Assembly: GCA_951640195.1 (NCBI GenBank)
Contig: OX621172.1
Span: 248,001-312,000 of the forward strand
Direction: 5' to 3'
DNA length: 64,000 nucleotides
Origin: Porpolomopsis calyptriformis
Lineage: Eukaryota > Basidiomycota > Agaricomycetes > Agaricales > Hygrophoraceae
Part shown: piece by piece, positions 12,717 through 25,200 of the stretch
Layout: each line of letters starts with the position of its first letter
Position numbering within the stretch: the first letter of the stretch is position 1
Notes under the pieces: model-generated
Told to the model about the DNA's origin: nothing
The model's database searches: none
What the model saw: only the letters and a program-made list of their open reading frames with translations
Program-made: the position numbers and the translations under genes

Positions 12717-12935
12717 CAGCGACGGCAAGAGGTGGGTGTCGGGCGGTCAACGATTTCGCCTCTAGAAAACTCACCTGGTGAATGAAATTTATCTTGCGGT
12801 TGTGCGCATCTGGCGGTACTGTAGTTAGCTGCAATACAAGGGATGGATGTCTACTTGCATCCTCACTGACATAGACTAAATTTATAAATACAGTACTTGA
12901 CATTACAATAGACATCCCAGAGTCGCTGCGTCTGC

Positions 12936-15221
12936 TCAACTCGGCGCTAGATCTGGGGGAGGCCCCAAACGCAAAATGACACGCGGTAGTTTCTTGTGCT
13001 CAACATCTGGCGAAGGTTCATCGAGCGAACTTTCCTTTACGTTGGTTTCATCTGACGATGATGAAGACTTTTGTTTTCGATTGTCTCGCGCGGCATCGGA
13101 AACCCTCTTCTTCCCTCCCCTAACACTACCTGTTGTCTTCATACGACTTGGCGAAGGCGCAGGACTAGTTTCAGCGCTCGATATGGGCTTTTTTCGCTCG
13201 CGAAGAGTCATTGACGTTGGTGGCGCGCTCATTGCGTCGCGAGAGGAGGAGGGTGTTATCACACGACGGGAGGGATCGCCATTATCGAGAATCGAGAATA
13301 TTGCCATTGTACGTTCGATCCATGCCTCGTTGCTCCCACTATTCTGAGCCGATGGAATATCTCTTGCTCCTCGACCCTTTTTGGTGGCTTGCTCCAGCTG
13401 TCGATGTAACGAGATCGTGAGCAGGTCAGGAAACACGCGACCTGAGATATGGTCGGCGAACCTTGGACAAGTTTCCTACACTCCACCAGTCCTCGTCGAT
13501 CTCCCCGCCTATTCCACTCCTACTCGTCAGACCGGATAGATGTGCCATTGCCCCGCTAGTCAATGCACGATCGCTGTATCCGCCTTCGAGTACGCTCACG
13601 ATTCTTCCCCGCGCGTACTGATCGGCGAAGGCACAAGCATCACGAGTGAACCGGTGATAAAACGACGCAGGGACTTTGCGATTATGCCGCGACATATATC
13701 GATACTCATGTTCGCAAGCGTCAAAGCCACAACTGTAAAAACTAGGATTTAACAAAAAAAAGCGCAGGTCTGGAAGAACGAACCTGATGAACACCATGAC
13801 GTCGTCCTCTGATCCGGTGCTCTCAATGAAGTCCTTAGCTTTACTCAAGAGTCTACTATACTTATTCTTATATAGAACCTCCCAAAAGTGTTCGTTGGAC
13901 TTGTACAGCTGCAGGTGGACATTCTCAATATGTTGTCCATGTGAGTCATGAATGGAGACCGATGCTGCCTGTACCATGCTCGCATTCCCGTCCTTTAAGT
14001 GAACGGAATCGTAAGTTGAAAGCTGATCATAGCAAAGATCAACTGCTCTTTACCTCACAGGGATAGGAAAGAATGTCGTGTATCGAACCATAGTAGATCC
14101 GAAGGCGTGGCTTCGACGGGAGAGTTGTATCGGAATCTTCTGATATAAGGGAGTGGAGGTACCCTCCCTCGTTGATCTGCCATGCGATGGATTGCGTGCC
14201 GTTGCCTGATAAGCGCGATCAAAGAACTTTGATACTCCAAGCAGGGGCTATTGGCTGGCTTACCGTGATGAAGATCGATATCTAATATTACCACACGGTT
14301 GACGTTATGGTGGAGATGTGCTAGTGATAGACATTAGATCAAGCGAGACAACATGGGTGAAGAAATGCTCACCATGAGCCGCGCCAATAAGGACGTTGTT
14401 TACGAAGCAGAATCCGGAAGGGGTGTCTTCATTACAATGGTGTCCTGGCGGACGAATAGCCACAAACGCGCGGCTTGCTTCTACGCTCATGCTTGCGACT
14501 GGTTCGGTCACGATCTTGGCTTGAGACGGCGATGATACCCGGGTGGACTGAATTACATTATCTACAGCCTCGCAGATGGTGCCTATTGCGCCTTGAATTG
14601 CATCGATTGATCCCGGACAAACTTCGCAGTCAATGGTGGTAAGTAACAAAACACCTGATCAGTGGGAGTGGGCAACTTACGATACAAATCCATCTGCGGG
14701 AGCCTCTTAGGGATCTCAGAGAAACCTTTTGCAATCTTATCTTGGCTCTCTCTAATCCACACTTGGAGGCCATCGAGGTAGATGTTGTCGTGTATGAAAT
14801 TTGTCGCCCTATGAGTTGATATATTCACCGACGCAGAGCTGTGTATTACCGGGACAAGTAACTCATTGGATTTGAGGGTACCAGAAGCCAAGTTCATGCG
14901 ACCCAAGGCGGTTGTAAGATCGTCCTCTACTGCGTCATTATTACCAACGCGTGATGGACTGGTTTCCGAGGTGGCAGATTTCGTGGGCGGACCCAGTTCC
15001 TCGAGCCGAGCCACAGCAGCAGCTAGCCCTAACTTGACGGCGCGGAGTCGCTCTGGAATTTCTACATGGGGAGAAGTTCCTTTGGTACGGATATAACGAT
15101 GCTTGCAACAAGAGTCTTGCAGATAAATTGCGGTATTTGTGGGACTCGGAGATATCAGCGGTGGCACAAGTGCACGTTCAGTTGAGTCTTTGATTTCTGG
15201 TGGGCCCGGAGGATTCTCCAT
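12936..15221 (-). CDS. HOS3: HOS3-type histone deacetylase
   Basis: Exons 15221-14681, 14621-14373, 14320-14264, 14205-14054, 13992-13784, 13732-13462, 13397-12936; 646 residues. The catalytic core is intact: RPPGHHCNEDTPSGFCFVNN (His pair), DIDLHHGNGTQ and CGFDACEHE (zinc ligands), EGGYSDRAL (catalytic Tyr). The acceptor at 13733 makes ISCGFDAC; an upstream AG would insert three residues. The low-complexity Ser/Lys/Arg-rich tail is typical of Hos3. It should deacetylate histone tails in a zinc-dependent way. The gene converges on the SAM carrier with a 219-bp gap. Class assignment to HOS3 rather than HDA1 is by motif recall. Confidence 0.88.
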
Positions 15222-15500
15222 GATTTGAGAGGCGAAAGCGAAGTGAGCGTCTTTATATGAGTTGAGCTTGGGCGCAAGATGACTCAGCCGGTCTCAACGC
15301 GTCGTTCAAGGGCTATCTTTAGCTGAAGGAGAAGGTTGAGCGGTAAACGGTCGTTCGAATGGTTTTTGAGGGTGGCATCTTCGGCGTGTCCTTTCCAAAT
15401 TCCGACCAACACGCCAACTGAAGAATGAATCTCTCCTTTGTGATTGGTATGTGGAAGCAAAAGTACTCTGATACCCTCAGCCTCACGACCCATAGAGCAT

Positions 15501-16481
15501 ATGGAGGCAGACGAGGATACGCCCAAAGCTATTCCCCCGTGGGTAGAGCTAGAATATGTGGTAAGCATCAGAATGCAGGATACCTTGTTCTCCATTCAAT
15601 GTGGACTCCTTAGCATATGCGTGCCCTGGCGGGACCGGGGTCCTGCCTTTATTTCACGCACCTCTCAGAGACATCAGTCAACTCCCTCTCATCCCTTTTC
15701 CAAAATGCGAACGATGACAGTCTGGCAAAAGCAACTTGTCACAAGTTTGGAATATTAGATTTGATCGAGAATCACTCTGATATATCCCCGGCACAAGTTT
15801 GTCTTCTCGATCCAAAAGCTGAAATCGCACTTTCTCCGGATGACGGGGATGGTAGGTTCAAGTTGTTTCTTTTTGGCGTGAGTGTCGTCAATTCGAAATG
15901 ATCCCCCGACGAATTCCACTAGAGCTGACACGTCTGGTTATTGAGCAGGGAATTCTTGGTTCGTATGTTGTGGAAAAATCTATCTCCTCTGTCTTATTTA
16001 TTTCTTTTCTTCCTGCAGGTGACGATCCTCCTCGAGATCGAACGTCCGAGCTGCGTGCCCTGGACTTTCCTTCTCGCCATCTTGGACCAGTCCAGATGAC
16101 AACTGACACTGCTTTGGGTGTCACGAAAAGGGTTGTTCTTGACAAAGGTTCACTGCACTTTTATAGTTCTCTTCATCACTTGTCTTATTGCAAAATCAAG
16201 CGTAGTTCCCCTAGCGAATATCCCTTATATTGTGAGTACCACGTGTCTATGTAAACGCGAGACCGTTAAGCCTTTAATCTAGGATTTTCCAACGATCACC
16301 TTCAACCGGAAAGAAAGTGTGGAGATGCCATTCAGTGAGCCCGTGATTTTTTGTTGTTTATCATGCTTCAATACTCACCTCTGCGACCTCAGGATATATC
16401 GTAGAGGAAGGTGAACCGCTTCTCCCACCAGGCATGCGGCAACTACTACAAGAGGATCTGAACAAGAGCTTCGATTTCTAA
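15501..16481 (+). CDS. SFM1: SFM1-like SPOUT protein arginine methyltransferase
   Basis: Seven exons: 15501-15560, 15614-15877, 15949-15958, 16019-16147, 16206-16231, 16283-16334, 16393-16481; 209 residues against about 213 in yeast. Family signatures: WVELEYVHM, VCLLDPKAEIAL, then FGGILGDDPPRDRT, LGPVQMTTDTALG, IPYIDFPTITFNRKE and MPFRYIVEEGEPLLPPGM. In yeast Sfm1 methylates an arginine of ribosomal protein uS3 (Rps3). The FGGILGD motif, part of the SAM-binding knot, is built from three exons; the middle one is 10 nt long. All phases close and the stop gives a family-like C-terminus. Confidence 0.92.
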
Positions 16482-18617
16482 TTTCGAATCATACATGCCC
16501 ATAGTATGGTAAATTTAGTAAGTGGAACTCAAGTGTTTCTTCTCTGATGTTAGAATTGAGCGAAAGGCGCACATGTGACAGAAACTTTCGTCAGTTTGTA
16601 CACATCGATAGTTGCAAAGTCTTTGCTCCAGACACCAGCCTACGCAACGTCAGTCTTCACGCATGAGTCTTCAAAATGTGGAATTCAACCTGTCTTTTAT
16701 AATTTCTGTCTTGCTGTCCTTATCTAAATTTACTGCCAATCATCGAGGTGACACCACTTGCAAACTCTTCCCTATTAAACTTATATCCACCCTGAGTTTC
16801 TCCGGTCAACGGGGACCAGACTGAGCTGTAGCCCACCATACCGACCTCACGTTTCTAACAAATCTGACATGCGCCGCAGAGGCCGTTGGTCTTCTTTCTC
16901 GGTACCATGATAGACAATCGGACGGCAAGAACCAAGCCCAGCTGGCAATCTTCCCTTTAATCAAGCCCACGGATTCAGAGCAGCGCGCCTTCCTTGTAAG
17001 CGAGCCCAACTGCATTCGAACCAAGCAACTCACGCTGTAAGGCTTTCCATTTGGCTTGCGAGTTGGCATTCTCCAAAATAATTTGAATAGCTTTGAATAA
17101 CATCCACTGCTTGTAGAGGCATTCACATTGCCGGAAGAATCTACGAGTGAGTGTTCTTATGCAGGGGCATGTTTCCGAAATCTGTCGACTCGATCAGCTG
17201 TATGATATCATCCACTTGGGGTGTAGTAGGGAAGGCCGCACTTCCATTCCTTTACGGAACATGCATTGGATCTAAACATGAGAAGGGTCAATTCCAGTGG
17301 GTTGATGCAAGAAAATGTTGGGCAGAGCATTTGCTCAGGGTCGTTGGCTGAGATAAAATCAAGAAGGTCATCGCGGAGTCCATGAGGGTGCAGAATGGAT
17401 GCATCCTAGGTATACATGATGGGCAAAAAAAAAAACAATGCAGGATCATGCTCGGCCCACCAGGCCCGCAAACTCAACGCGATTGCTTTGAAATATCCAC
17501 GGAGGAGGTGATCCCTGCAAGAAATAGGGAGCTCAAGGCAAGGGATAGGGTTTTATACCGTTTCATGAATGACCCTGCGGGAAGGCGCCAATCAGGTGAC
17601 CCATGCATCGGACGAGGCGTTCGCTGGGGTTTTCAATCTCCCAATGGAAATTTGACATTTGAATCGGCGGAAAAAGTTATGAGATGTGGTTGAGGGGAGA
17701 GTGGCCTGCAGGAAGCCATTAGCCTATGCCCCGGGCATGCTTATGGGAGATGTGAATAACAGACTTACAACATTACACACACCGATATGCACACACGCAC
17801 AAAAGTCATGGGAAGAAGACCACGTTGGGTGCATCCCCCCTAGCACAGTAAAGTCTGAGCAGCCCGCAATGCCCATGACATCTGCTGGATCCCCACAATG
17901 GTTATCGCCTCCTCCGTTTCACCCTTTCGAAGCTGAGTCATGGTTAACTGTGTACATCGATTGCATGGCCCGTCTTAGACGTGTTCTTGAAAACAATGAG
18001 TCACCCTTAGGATGGACACGAAAACTCACCATGCAGCTTGAGCAACTCATTCTCAACACCAAGCATCATCTTTGCATTCTCGAGAAGATCAAGAGGGCAG
18101 GGGAACAAAGTCGTATCATTGCCGCTACTTGCGTCATCTCCAAATTCTCGATGTAACATCCATATTGAAATTCTTTTGCAGATTCGTTGGGGGGGACTCT
18201 GCCAAGCTTTTCAAAGGACGGAATGATAGATCTTCTGCGTGTGTTGCATGCCTTCGTGTAAAGAGTCATTATGCAGGTCTGTAAATGCTGCTGCGCTGTA
18301 GCACCCTGTCATCGATACGTGTTTATCTTCACAAAAATGCTTGCACAGCCAGGACCGACATTGATACCGGGTACTGGCGTCACCCTGCGTGACTCTTCCA
18401 GATTACCGCAGTAAGGTCTTGGCCGCGCTTAGTCTTCTGCTCTCCTTGTTGGTGACACGATTTGAGGGGACTGCCATATAAGGGTTGCACCACCTTTGTT
18501 ACGGTACACATTTTTTACGGTACACATTTTTTAGAATGGAATTACTGTAGTTTTGTCCTGCGGTTGCCGGTGGTTTCTCATTCTTCAGATCTAAATTTAC
18601 GGCTAACGATGTCGGTC
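16482..18617. other. Gene-poor stretch with one unassigned open frame
   Basis: About 2.1 kb. The longest open frame is 17686-18156 (plus, 156 codons); it matches nothing I recognise, and no splice extension adds a known domain. A 17-nt motif beginning TTACGGTACACATT occurs twice in tandem around 18498-18531. A poly-A run sits near 17426. I see no transposase or reverse transcriptase. Confidence 0.4.
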
Positions 18618-20245
18618 TCACAGTGCTTGCAACCTATCCAACAGAATCGCCCATTCCACAACGGTCACACCATTCTTCAATGCCTCCTCCTTCACTTCCC
18701 TATCTCTCGTATCCTCGCTGAGGTTTGCAACAGCGCGCAGATGTTCCTGGCTTCTTATTCCCAAACGTGACAGAGTTGGCATAATGTGAAGGAGTGAAGG
18801 GGAGCAGGTCGAAAGGATCATCTTGAAGGAGTCTTCAGACGTCCCATCGAAGCTGCTAATACTGGATTCGGAGTTGGTCGGATGAAATGCGGGCGGAGGA
18901 CCACGCCCTTTGCTTGGTGTGGAAGTACGCGGAGGGGTGCGATTGGAAGAATGGTGAGATCGCACAGGTTCAGGGATGTGTATACGATACGCGGTCTCGT
19001 ACGATCGTTGAACTGGCGTGGTTGAGTGCACAATGCTGGAACTTTTTCCCCCAACGGAACGAGTTCCACGAGTGCTACTGCGCACTGACGATTTGATTCT
19101 ATCGATCGGAGAAGAGGATGAGTTGGGAGGCGTCTCTCGCGGCGGCAATTTTCGTTCCTGATACACGTGTGTACAATCAGCACGTCGGTGAATAGGATTG
19201 GATCTCATTCCATTTCTCCACTCACCCTTGGTAAGGGCCGTTCGTCAACTGCCGGGTTGTGTCTGGCGCCCTTGTTGTTCCTACTGGAAGTGTCACTGCT
19301 CCAGCTTGTTCTGCGTTGGCCGTCGCTGAGTTTGCTCCTGGGCTGGTCGTCCATTGCTGTCGCCGCGATATTGCCTGCGAGGTAATCATCGGGATTCACG
19401 TAATACACGCTCATCTCGTGGCTCGCTTTTCTCGCTACTTCTTCTCTCCAGGTTGATATCGTTACTGTCCTCTCCGGCCCGTCTTCAATAACTCGGCGAT
19501 CGATCATCCGGTAGTCGTGTCCCCCTCCTCTAGGTCCTTCGGATGTCCTTTTACTGAATCCAAGCCGCTTTCCTATGCCATCCTCACTGCCGCGTCTCCT
19601 CTCAGCGGAATCCGACGCTTCTCTCCCGCCTTTGGTGACGGCGTGTCTTCTCATTTCTTTACCAAAACCCATACCGTAGTTTTCGTCTGGTACCACCGTG
19701 GATACGCTGATCTTCTGCCCCGAGCGCAGGCCAAATGTGCCCCCGGTATACGTTTCATGTGTTCCCTGCTCGTTATGCTCATCCGATCCATTTTCGCTGA
19801 CACCCCGATGGCCGTAGACGCTAATGTCGCCGTAACTGCTGGTATCGCTACTTCGAGGTCGAGGCGCACGTGCTCGAGGGCGGAGACGTCGCCGGGGTAC
19901 GCTTTCGGTCACCGGGACTAATCCAGACCCGCGTGCAGTTGTGGACGTCGTCTGTGGGCGGACAGGTAACCTGGCACTCTGGTGTCGGTGGGTGGCAGCC
20001 CGGATTGATTCCAGCCCGCGTGTCGTTGTTCCGGCTTGGGTGATAGCATCGAAGTCGTCATTAAGTGGAGGGGAAGTTGGCGGCGGGTTGGGTCGTCGGA
20101 CGGCGGTTTTTCCGGGACCGTACTTATTCGGGACGAGATAGATGGATGCTCCTGGCTCAGGCCCTATGTGTACGATCAGAGAGAGGAGTGCGAAGTAGAA
20201 TTTATGATAAGGAAACTTACTGTTGGGTTTCTCGCGGTATTCCAT
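18618..20245 (-). CDS. Disordered protein with small conserved C-terminal helical domain
   Basis: Exons 20245-20221, 20163-19226, 19157-18618; 500 residues. Exon 1 is 25 nt (MEYREKPN). Residues 10-430 are low-complexity, rich in Pro, Ser, Arg and Gly, with scattered charged segments. The last 70 residues (from SFKMILSTCSPSLLHIM to VVEWAILLDRLQAL) look like a compact helical domain that I recall at the C-terminus of uncharacterised Agaricomycete proteins. No catalytic motif. Exon 2 is open for 938 nt with in-phase junctions, which supports real coding. Function unknown. Confidence 0.75.
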
Positions 20246-21140
20246 TTGTAAGGGACGTGGAGTTGGATTGAGAGGGAGTTGGGTTTTGATGTTTGATCAA
20301 CATCGGAACATGAGGTTGCTTCATGTCTTTTTGCTGGATATTGCAAGGCGTGTTCGCACCGTGCCCCGAACACATGACGCTAGAGTACAAATGGGGCTAA
20401 CCGCAAATATGGCAATATGTGTGCATTCGAGATTTGTCGTAGCGTAGGACATCGTACAGCGGATTTATCATCTCTGCGGATGATAAAATGTCTACTTATA
20501 TGTTCGCCGCCGCGATTCTTCAATTCTGTCGTTTGCAAAACGTGAACGTAGTACTTTTGCAGAGTCAAAGACACTAAGTCATACATGGTATCCCGGCATC
20601 GCCAGTGATATTCACGCGATTTTTGTCTTCTTCATCGACGACTCGACCGCATTGCTCGAGTCCATGGATTCTTGAAAATATGATGACCGGAAACAGTGGA
20701 AGGAGATTTGGTCACTTACCATATTATCCAAAAAGGATACTTGTCGCATGAATTTTTCTTTTTGAATTGGCTAGATAGGCGCTGGAATTTTCAGTCATAA
20801 TGATGTCAGAAATGGTAAAATACAGCACGGACCAGCTTTTGATAGGCGCATAGATCGGCGTCTTCTCAGCGTGTGTTGGAGGCTGTGTTTTCGTCTTCCC
20901 TTCTCATCCACCATGCAGCAAGCTCGCCCTTATCGATAACTGATGGCCCGATATCTCAGAAGCAGGAAAGACGACATACTGTCTGCTTCATTGGTGACCA
21001 TCCGAGCGGTACGGGATGCAACAGATGCATTTCCGCACCTAAAGTCAATCGTAGCGGCGGTGGTCATCCTTTGGGAGATGAGTGAAGTGGGTATCCATTT
21101 GGGTGCATCTTGATCGCAGATTGCTCAGACTCGAGCATGT
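20246..21140. other. Intergenic, no gene seen
   Basis: About 0.9 kb between the disordered-protein gene and the MLKL-like gene. Short frames only. The last 270 bp could hold an upstream exon of the MLKL-like gene, since related proteins have more sequence before the segment seen there; I could not define one. Confidence 0.4.
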
Positions 21141-21935
21141 ATGGCCAAACAGAAGATGAAGTCGAACAAGAAGGAATGCAAGAAGCTGGCAGGACGAGCT
21201 GCAAAGATATTCGACACTATCTGGAGAAAGACGAAGGATTATGATGAAGTACCTGAGGAAGTACGGGGAAGCATTGATGAGATCGAGAGGTCAGTCTCTC
21301 TGGGCTGTTCTTAAAGTAATACTTACCAAGAATCTTTAACGAGATCATCACTTTTGCCAAGGAACTCGAAACCCACGGTTTCTTTCGAAGATACGCTCGC
21401 CAAGACCATAACAAAAACCGTGTTGAGCACTTCAGCAAGCAGTTGGATCACGCTATTGAACTGTTCGAGGTAACTTGCTCCTGCATCATGAATTGACGGG
21501 TGTTCTGAGAGAAGCCACCGGGCACATCAGATAGGCTTGCAAATGAACTTTCGCAGCTTGCACTCGGAAACGTCTTGCTGTATGAAGAATACGTTCCTAG
21601 AGTTGGACGATGTCTGTCGGGAACGACATGATGAGCTCCTTGGTGTATTGAGGAAGAGTGAACAGGAGCGGGCGGTGAGTCCAGTTAATCGCTGAGATAT
21701 CACGCACTGACTGTGATGTGTTGCAGCAGCTCCTTACGAAATCGCTTGGTGAGTTGGTTTCTTTCAATAATATTCATTCAAGAGCTCACCATTAGGATTT
21801 ACTGAATCTAGAAACGGTTCGATTAGCCTTTTTTCTTTAACCGGGTTGAGTAGTCGACCAGTAACATTTTGGCCTGAATCGAAACAGTCGCGTGCCTCTA
21901 TTTCGATTTCGAAATGTTACTGTCGAAGTGTGTAA
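21141..21935 (+). CDS. Small helical protein resembling the MLKL N-terminal (cell-death) domain
   Basis: Modelled exons 21141-21289, 21331-21469, 21531-21674, 21727-21748, 21796-21935; 197 residues. Residues 5-130 contain KKECKKLAGRAAKIFDTIW, EEVRGSIDEIERIFNEII, GFFRRYARQDHNKN and VEHFSKQLDHAIELF. This pattern (NKxECxxLAxRA, then xxIxxFxxxL, then xxFxxQLDxAxxxF) is the one I recall for fungal relatives of the MLKL N-terminal four-helix bundle. No kinase or NACHT follows, so it is an orphan bundle or a remnant. The 5' end may miss an exon. The first intron is short (41 nt). The last exon runs into a direct repeat, so the C-terminus is doubtful. It lies tail to tail with the RasGEF fusion gene, which carries a similar bundle. 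Confidence 0.55.
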
Positions 21936-22028
21936 GCGTCGTTCACATCCTGCGAAGGGCTCTTATCTAAACGTGATATTTCGATTTCGAAATGTTACTG
22001 ATTGAAGTGTGTAGCGTCGTTCACATCC
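21899..22028. repeat. Direct repeat of about 52 nt with an inverted partner
   Basis: Units at 21899-21950 and 21977-22028 share a core (TTTCGATTTCGAAATGTTAC, then GAAGTGTGTA and GCGTCGTTCACATCC) with few differences. The inverse of the AAATGTTACTG core occurs just upstream near 21859-21870, so the whole can fold into stems. It overlaps the modelled last exon of the MLKL-like gene and lies between two tail-to-tail genes. It may be a decayed small inverted-repeat element. Confidence 0.7.
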
Positions 22029-22275
22029 AATCCAGCTGCGAACAAACGCTTACTAATCTACTCAACTCGGGGTCTTGTCTATGGTCACGAGACCTAAGGG
22101 TTACCAAATTTAGAAACATGTACAGTAATTTTTAGTTCTTAAATAACACGGAGCCCAAATTCCCTTCAAGCCAAAGCAGAATCCATAAACTGCATACACT
22201 GCCAGGCGCAGCTAGTTAAGTATAATCACATAGGCTTTTTATCTCCAGTCAACACATAAGCGTTCCTGTTGGAAG

Positions 22276-25200
22276 TCAATATCCTAGCCCTAGCCCCTCT
22301 AGTTCCACATCCCTCCTTTTCTTCGCCGTTTCGTGTTCTTTCTTGGCAATTTGGGCGTATTTGATAAGATTGCGTTGTTCAACGATCAGGATCGCATTCG
22401 TGGGCTTCGTCCGAAGTCGATCGTCAAGGTGAGCAAGTAGTGATTTGACCGATTGGTCATGTTCCACTAAGGGAGCCTTGTATTGAACAAGCTCCTTTAG
22501 GGGAGAATGCACCTTGACGTACCACGCGAAATTTATATGCGTCGCGCTTCCATCGGCCCCACCCACCTGACCAGCACGGCGAACATTATCTTCTCGAATG
22601 GGAGAAGTCCCCTCAATAGCCGCCTTTAGGTCGATGAGGTGGGCACCGAGAAAAGGGATAGACGAATGACCCGACTTTTTGAGAGCTTCCTTATACAACT
22701 CGAACCTAGGGCCGCCTGTAATCACTTTCTCCAAGCAGGATAAGCTTTTTAATAGCCCTGGATAAACAAACTCCGCTTTGTCTCGTAGTGTAGTGAGCGG
22801 TGCAATCAGCTGAGACCGCAAAGCCGTAATGATGGCCGCCAGAGACGCAAAATTATTAAGTTCATGACATCTCTGGCGATGGAAATTGAAAATGAGTTGA
22901 ACGAGATCCCAGACTATAGAACAAGCGCGAGAAAAATACGGACCGCGGCCGTGTTCACAAACAGCGCGAAAGTCGCTGGCCTCTCCTTTTCGCTTGAAGT
23001 GAGAGTAGATTCTTGGACCCAGTAGGTGATTCTTTCATTGGTTGCAAGGGCGTCGGCCATATTCCCAGAAGTGGTTGAGTACAAAAGGTATCGAATGTAG
23101 TCAGCCGGGAGGAGTCGATTGTACATCTCTCCTTCCAAAATCGTGAGTGCTTTGGCAAGACTATCGGCGGACATATTCAACGACGTGACTTGCGGAACCC
23201 CTTGCCGAGGCGGCAGTAGGGGTGGAACATCCTGACGGATGATATCAGGATTGGTCAATCGAGAAGATAGAACTTACTGAGAAAGTGATTTTGGCTACCA
23301 CTCTCTCTGCTAACTCTTTCATCGGCTTCGAAGACTTGACCCCAAGCAGAAAATCCCTTATTTGAACGAGCACATCCCTATCGATTTGAACGTGAGGAGT
23401 CGTCACCCAGTGCTCTATTGCCTTTATAATGCTAGTAAACGGTCAGTGATTATATGAGGTGAACGAAGCACAAAAGCTCACTTAACGCGGATTTCCGTCC
23501 GAAGTTCAGCTAAACTTTCGTACGTGCCTGAGACGGAACCTTCAGGAGGGTGGGAAGCTTCATGAAATTTCTGAACGAGGAATTCGAGAACCGTTTCCGT
23601 CGTCGTGAAACCAAAATACGTCAGGAAAAAGATCTCTCGGTAATTCGCAGTCTCCTTGATGCACTCTACTCTCGGACTGCTGTCTGGATTTTGGATCGTC
23701 GACGGACATATAGGACGATTAATCAGTCGTCTCATAAGACCTTCTACCGTGGCCGATCGCACCGAACCATCGGAATTCTCAACAAGGGGAGAGAATTGAT
23801 CTTGAGAAGTGAGCCTCGTTGTTGCTGAATTCCCTTCCGATGATTGACTCGGGGGAGGCACATTTGGGGTTTCCCCAATGATCCCCCTAAGTGGAAATTG
23901 ATTTTCCGGTGGCTCCAGTGGCGAGAGACAAGTCCCCGTCGAGATAGGTGTGGTTGGTTCCGGTGAGGTAATAGGAGATTCTTGTCCACTTGGCGGTCCC
24001 GATAGAGGTGAGAAGAGACCCTCCTGAGATTCTCCACTGCTCACAGTGGAACGACGCCCCACTAACACAGGTAGAAGTAAAGAAGGAGGACTTATTGGGC
24101 GCAATGGTTCAAGCGAACCTAGATCAGGCAAGTCTGTCTGCGGATCCTGAAGTAGCCTCTGACGCAATTGTTCAATCTTGGACTTGATAGTGCTCATCGA
24201 TAGTGGTACTCCAGATTCCTCAGCCAAAAATCGTTGTAACAGATCCAAAAGCTCGTCGTAGAGACCTCTGGAGGTGGCCATCGCATCAGGTCCATCAGGA
24301 AGCCGTCCCGGATCGATGTGGTGCGCTCCTGCTATCAACTCTCTACATACTTTACTGAAGTCGCGTAGATCCGCTTGTATTGCGGCATCTCTTTCATACT
24401 TATGACCAGAATGGCTACTTCAGTTTTGTCTTTATCCAATCAGTAGTGACGTACCCCACTTAACAGCTTCGAAAGTCCAAAGTTGTTCAGATGCGCAACG
24501 CCATCTTTGTCTATCAGGATGTGAGCCTGATGGACAAGAAGCATCAATAGTAGCACAAGACTTGAAAAAATGCCGACATACACTACGTAGGTCTCTACGC
24601 ACGATGCCCCTCGAATGGAGATGTTCCAATCCTAGGAAGAATGGCTCAGTCAACTATGAATAACATATAGATGCTGCAGCATACCGGAGGCTACTTCCAT
24701 AAAAAGTTTCAGCCTGTCAACTGTGGGATTCTCCCTGACATATGTGAAAGCATCGCCATTTTCCATCCACCTTGTGACCTAGTGAAACATGAATTCAATG
24801 TCAGTCTATTGATCAAACAACATACCGTGTATATAGTATCGTCGATGGAGACAGTTCCACGGAGTGGGGTAATATTCCGATGATCGAGCATAGGCCGAAT
24901 GCTGACTTCATTGTCGAGTCGCTAGGGAATAAAATTCAATTGCGAGCTTGCCTAAGCTATGACACACGATGAGACTCACTGAGGGATCGCTGTCGCTTGA
25001 ACACCGGAGTGCGACCTATCAATGTGTTGCTTGAGCCGTAGGATCATTGTGTATTTGTGGCAACTGACCAATTCATTCATGTACATGCCTAGACCAGAGA
25101 GTTATTTATTGGATACAATTATAAAACTAATTTGACCGACCTTTGAAGACAACACTATGCTTGCCATCCTTTATGGGCGTATTGCTAACGAAGGTAACTT

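Noticed and set aside
16806..17126. Minus-strand 106-codon frame as a gene
   Set aside because: No motif, no splice partners and ordinary intergenic composition.
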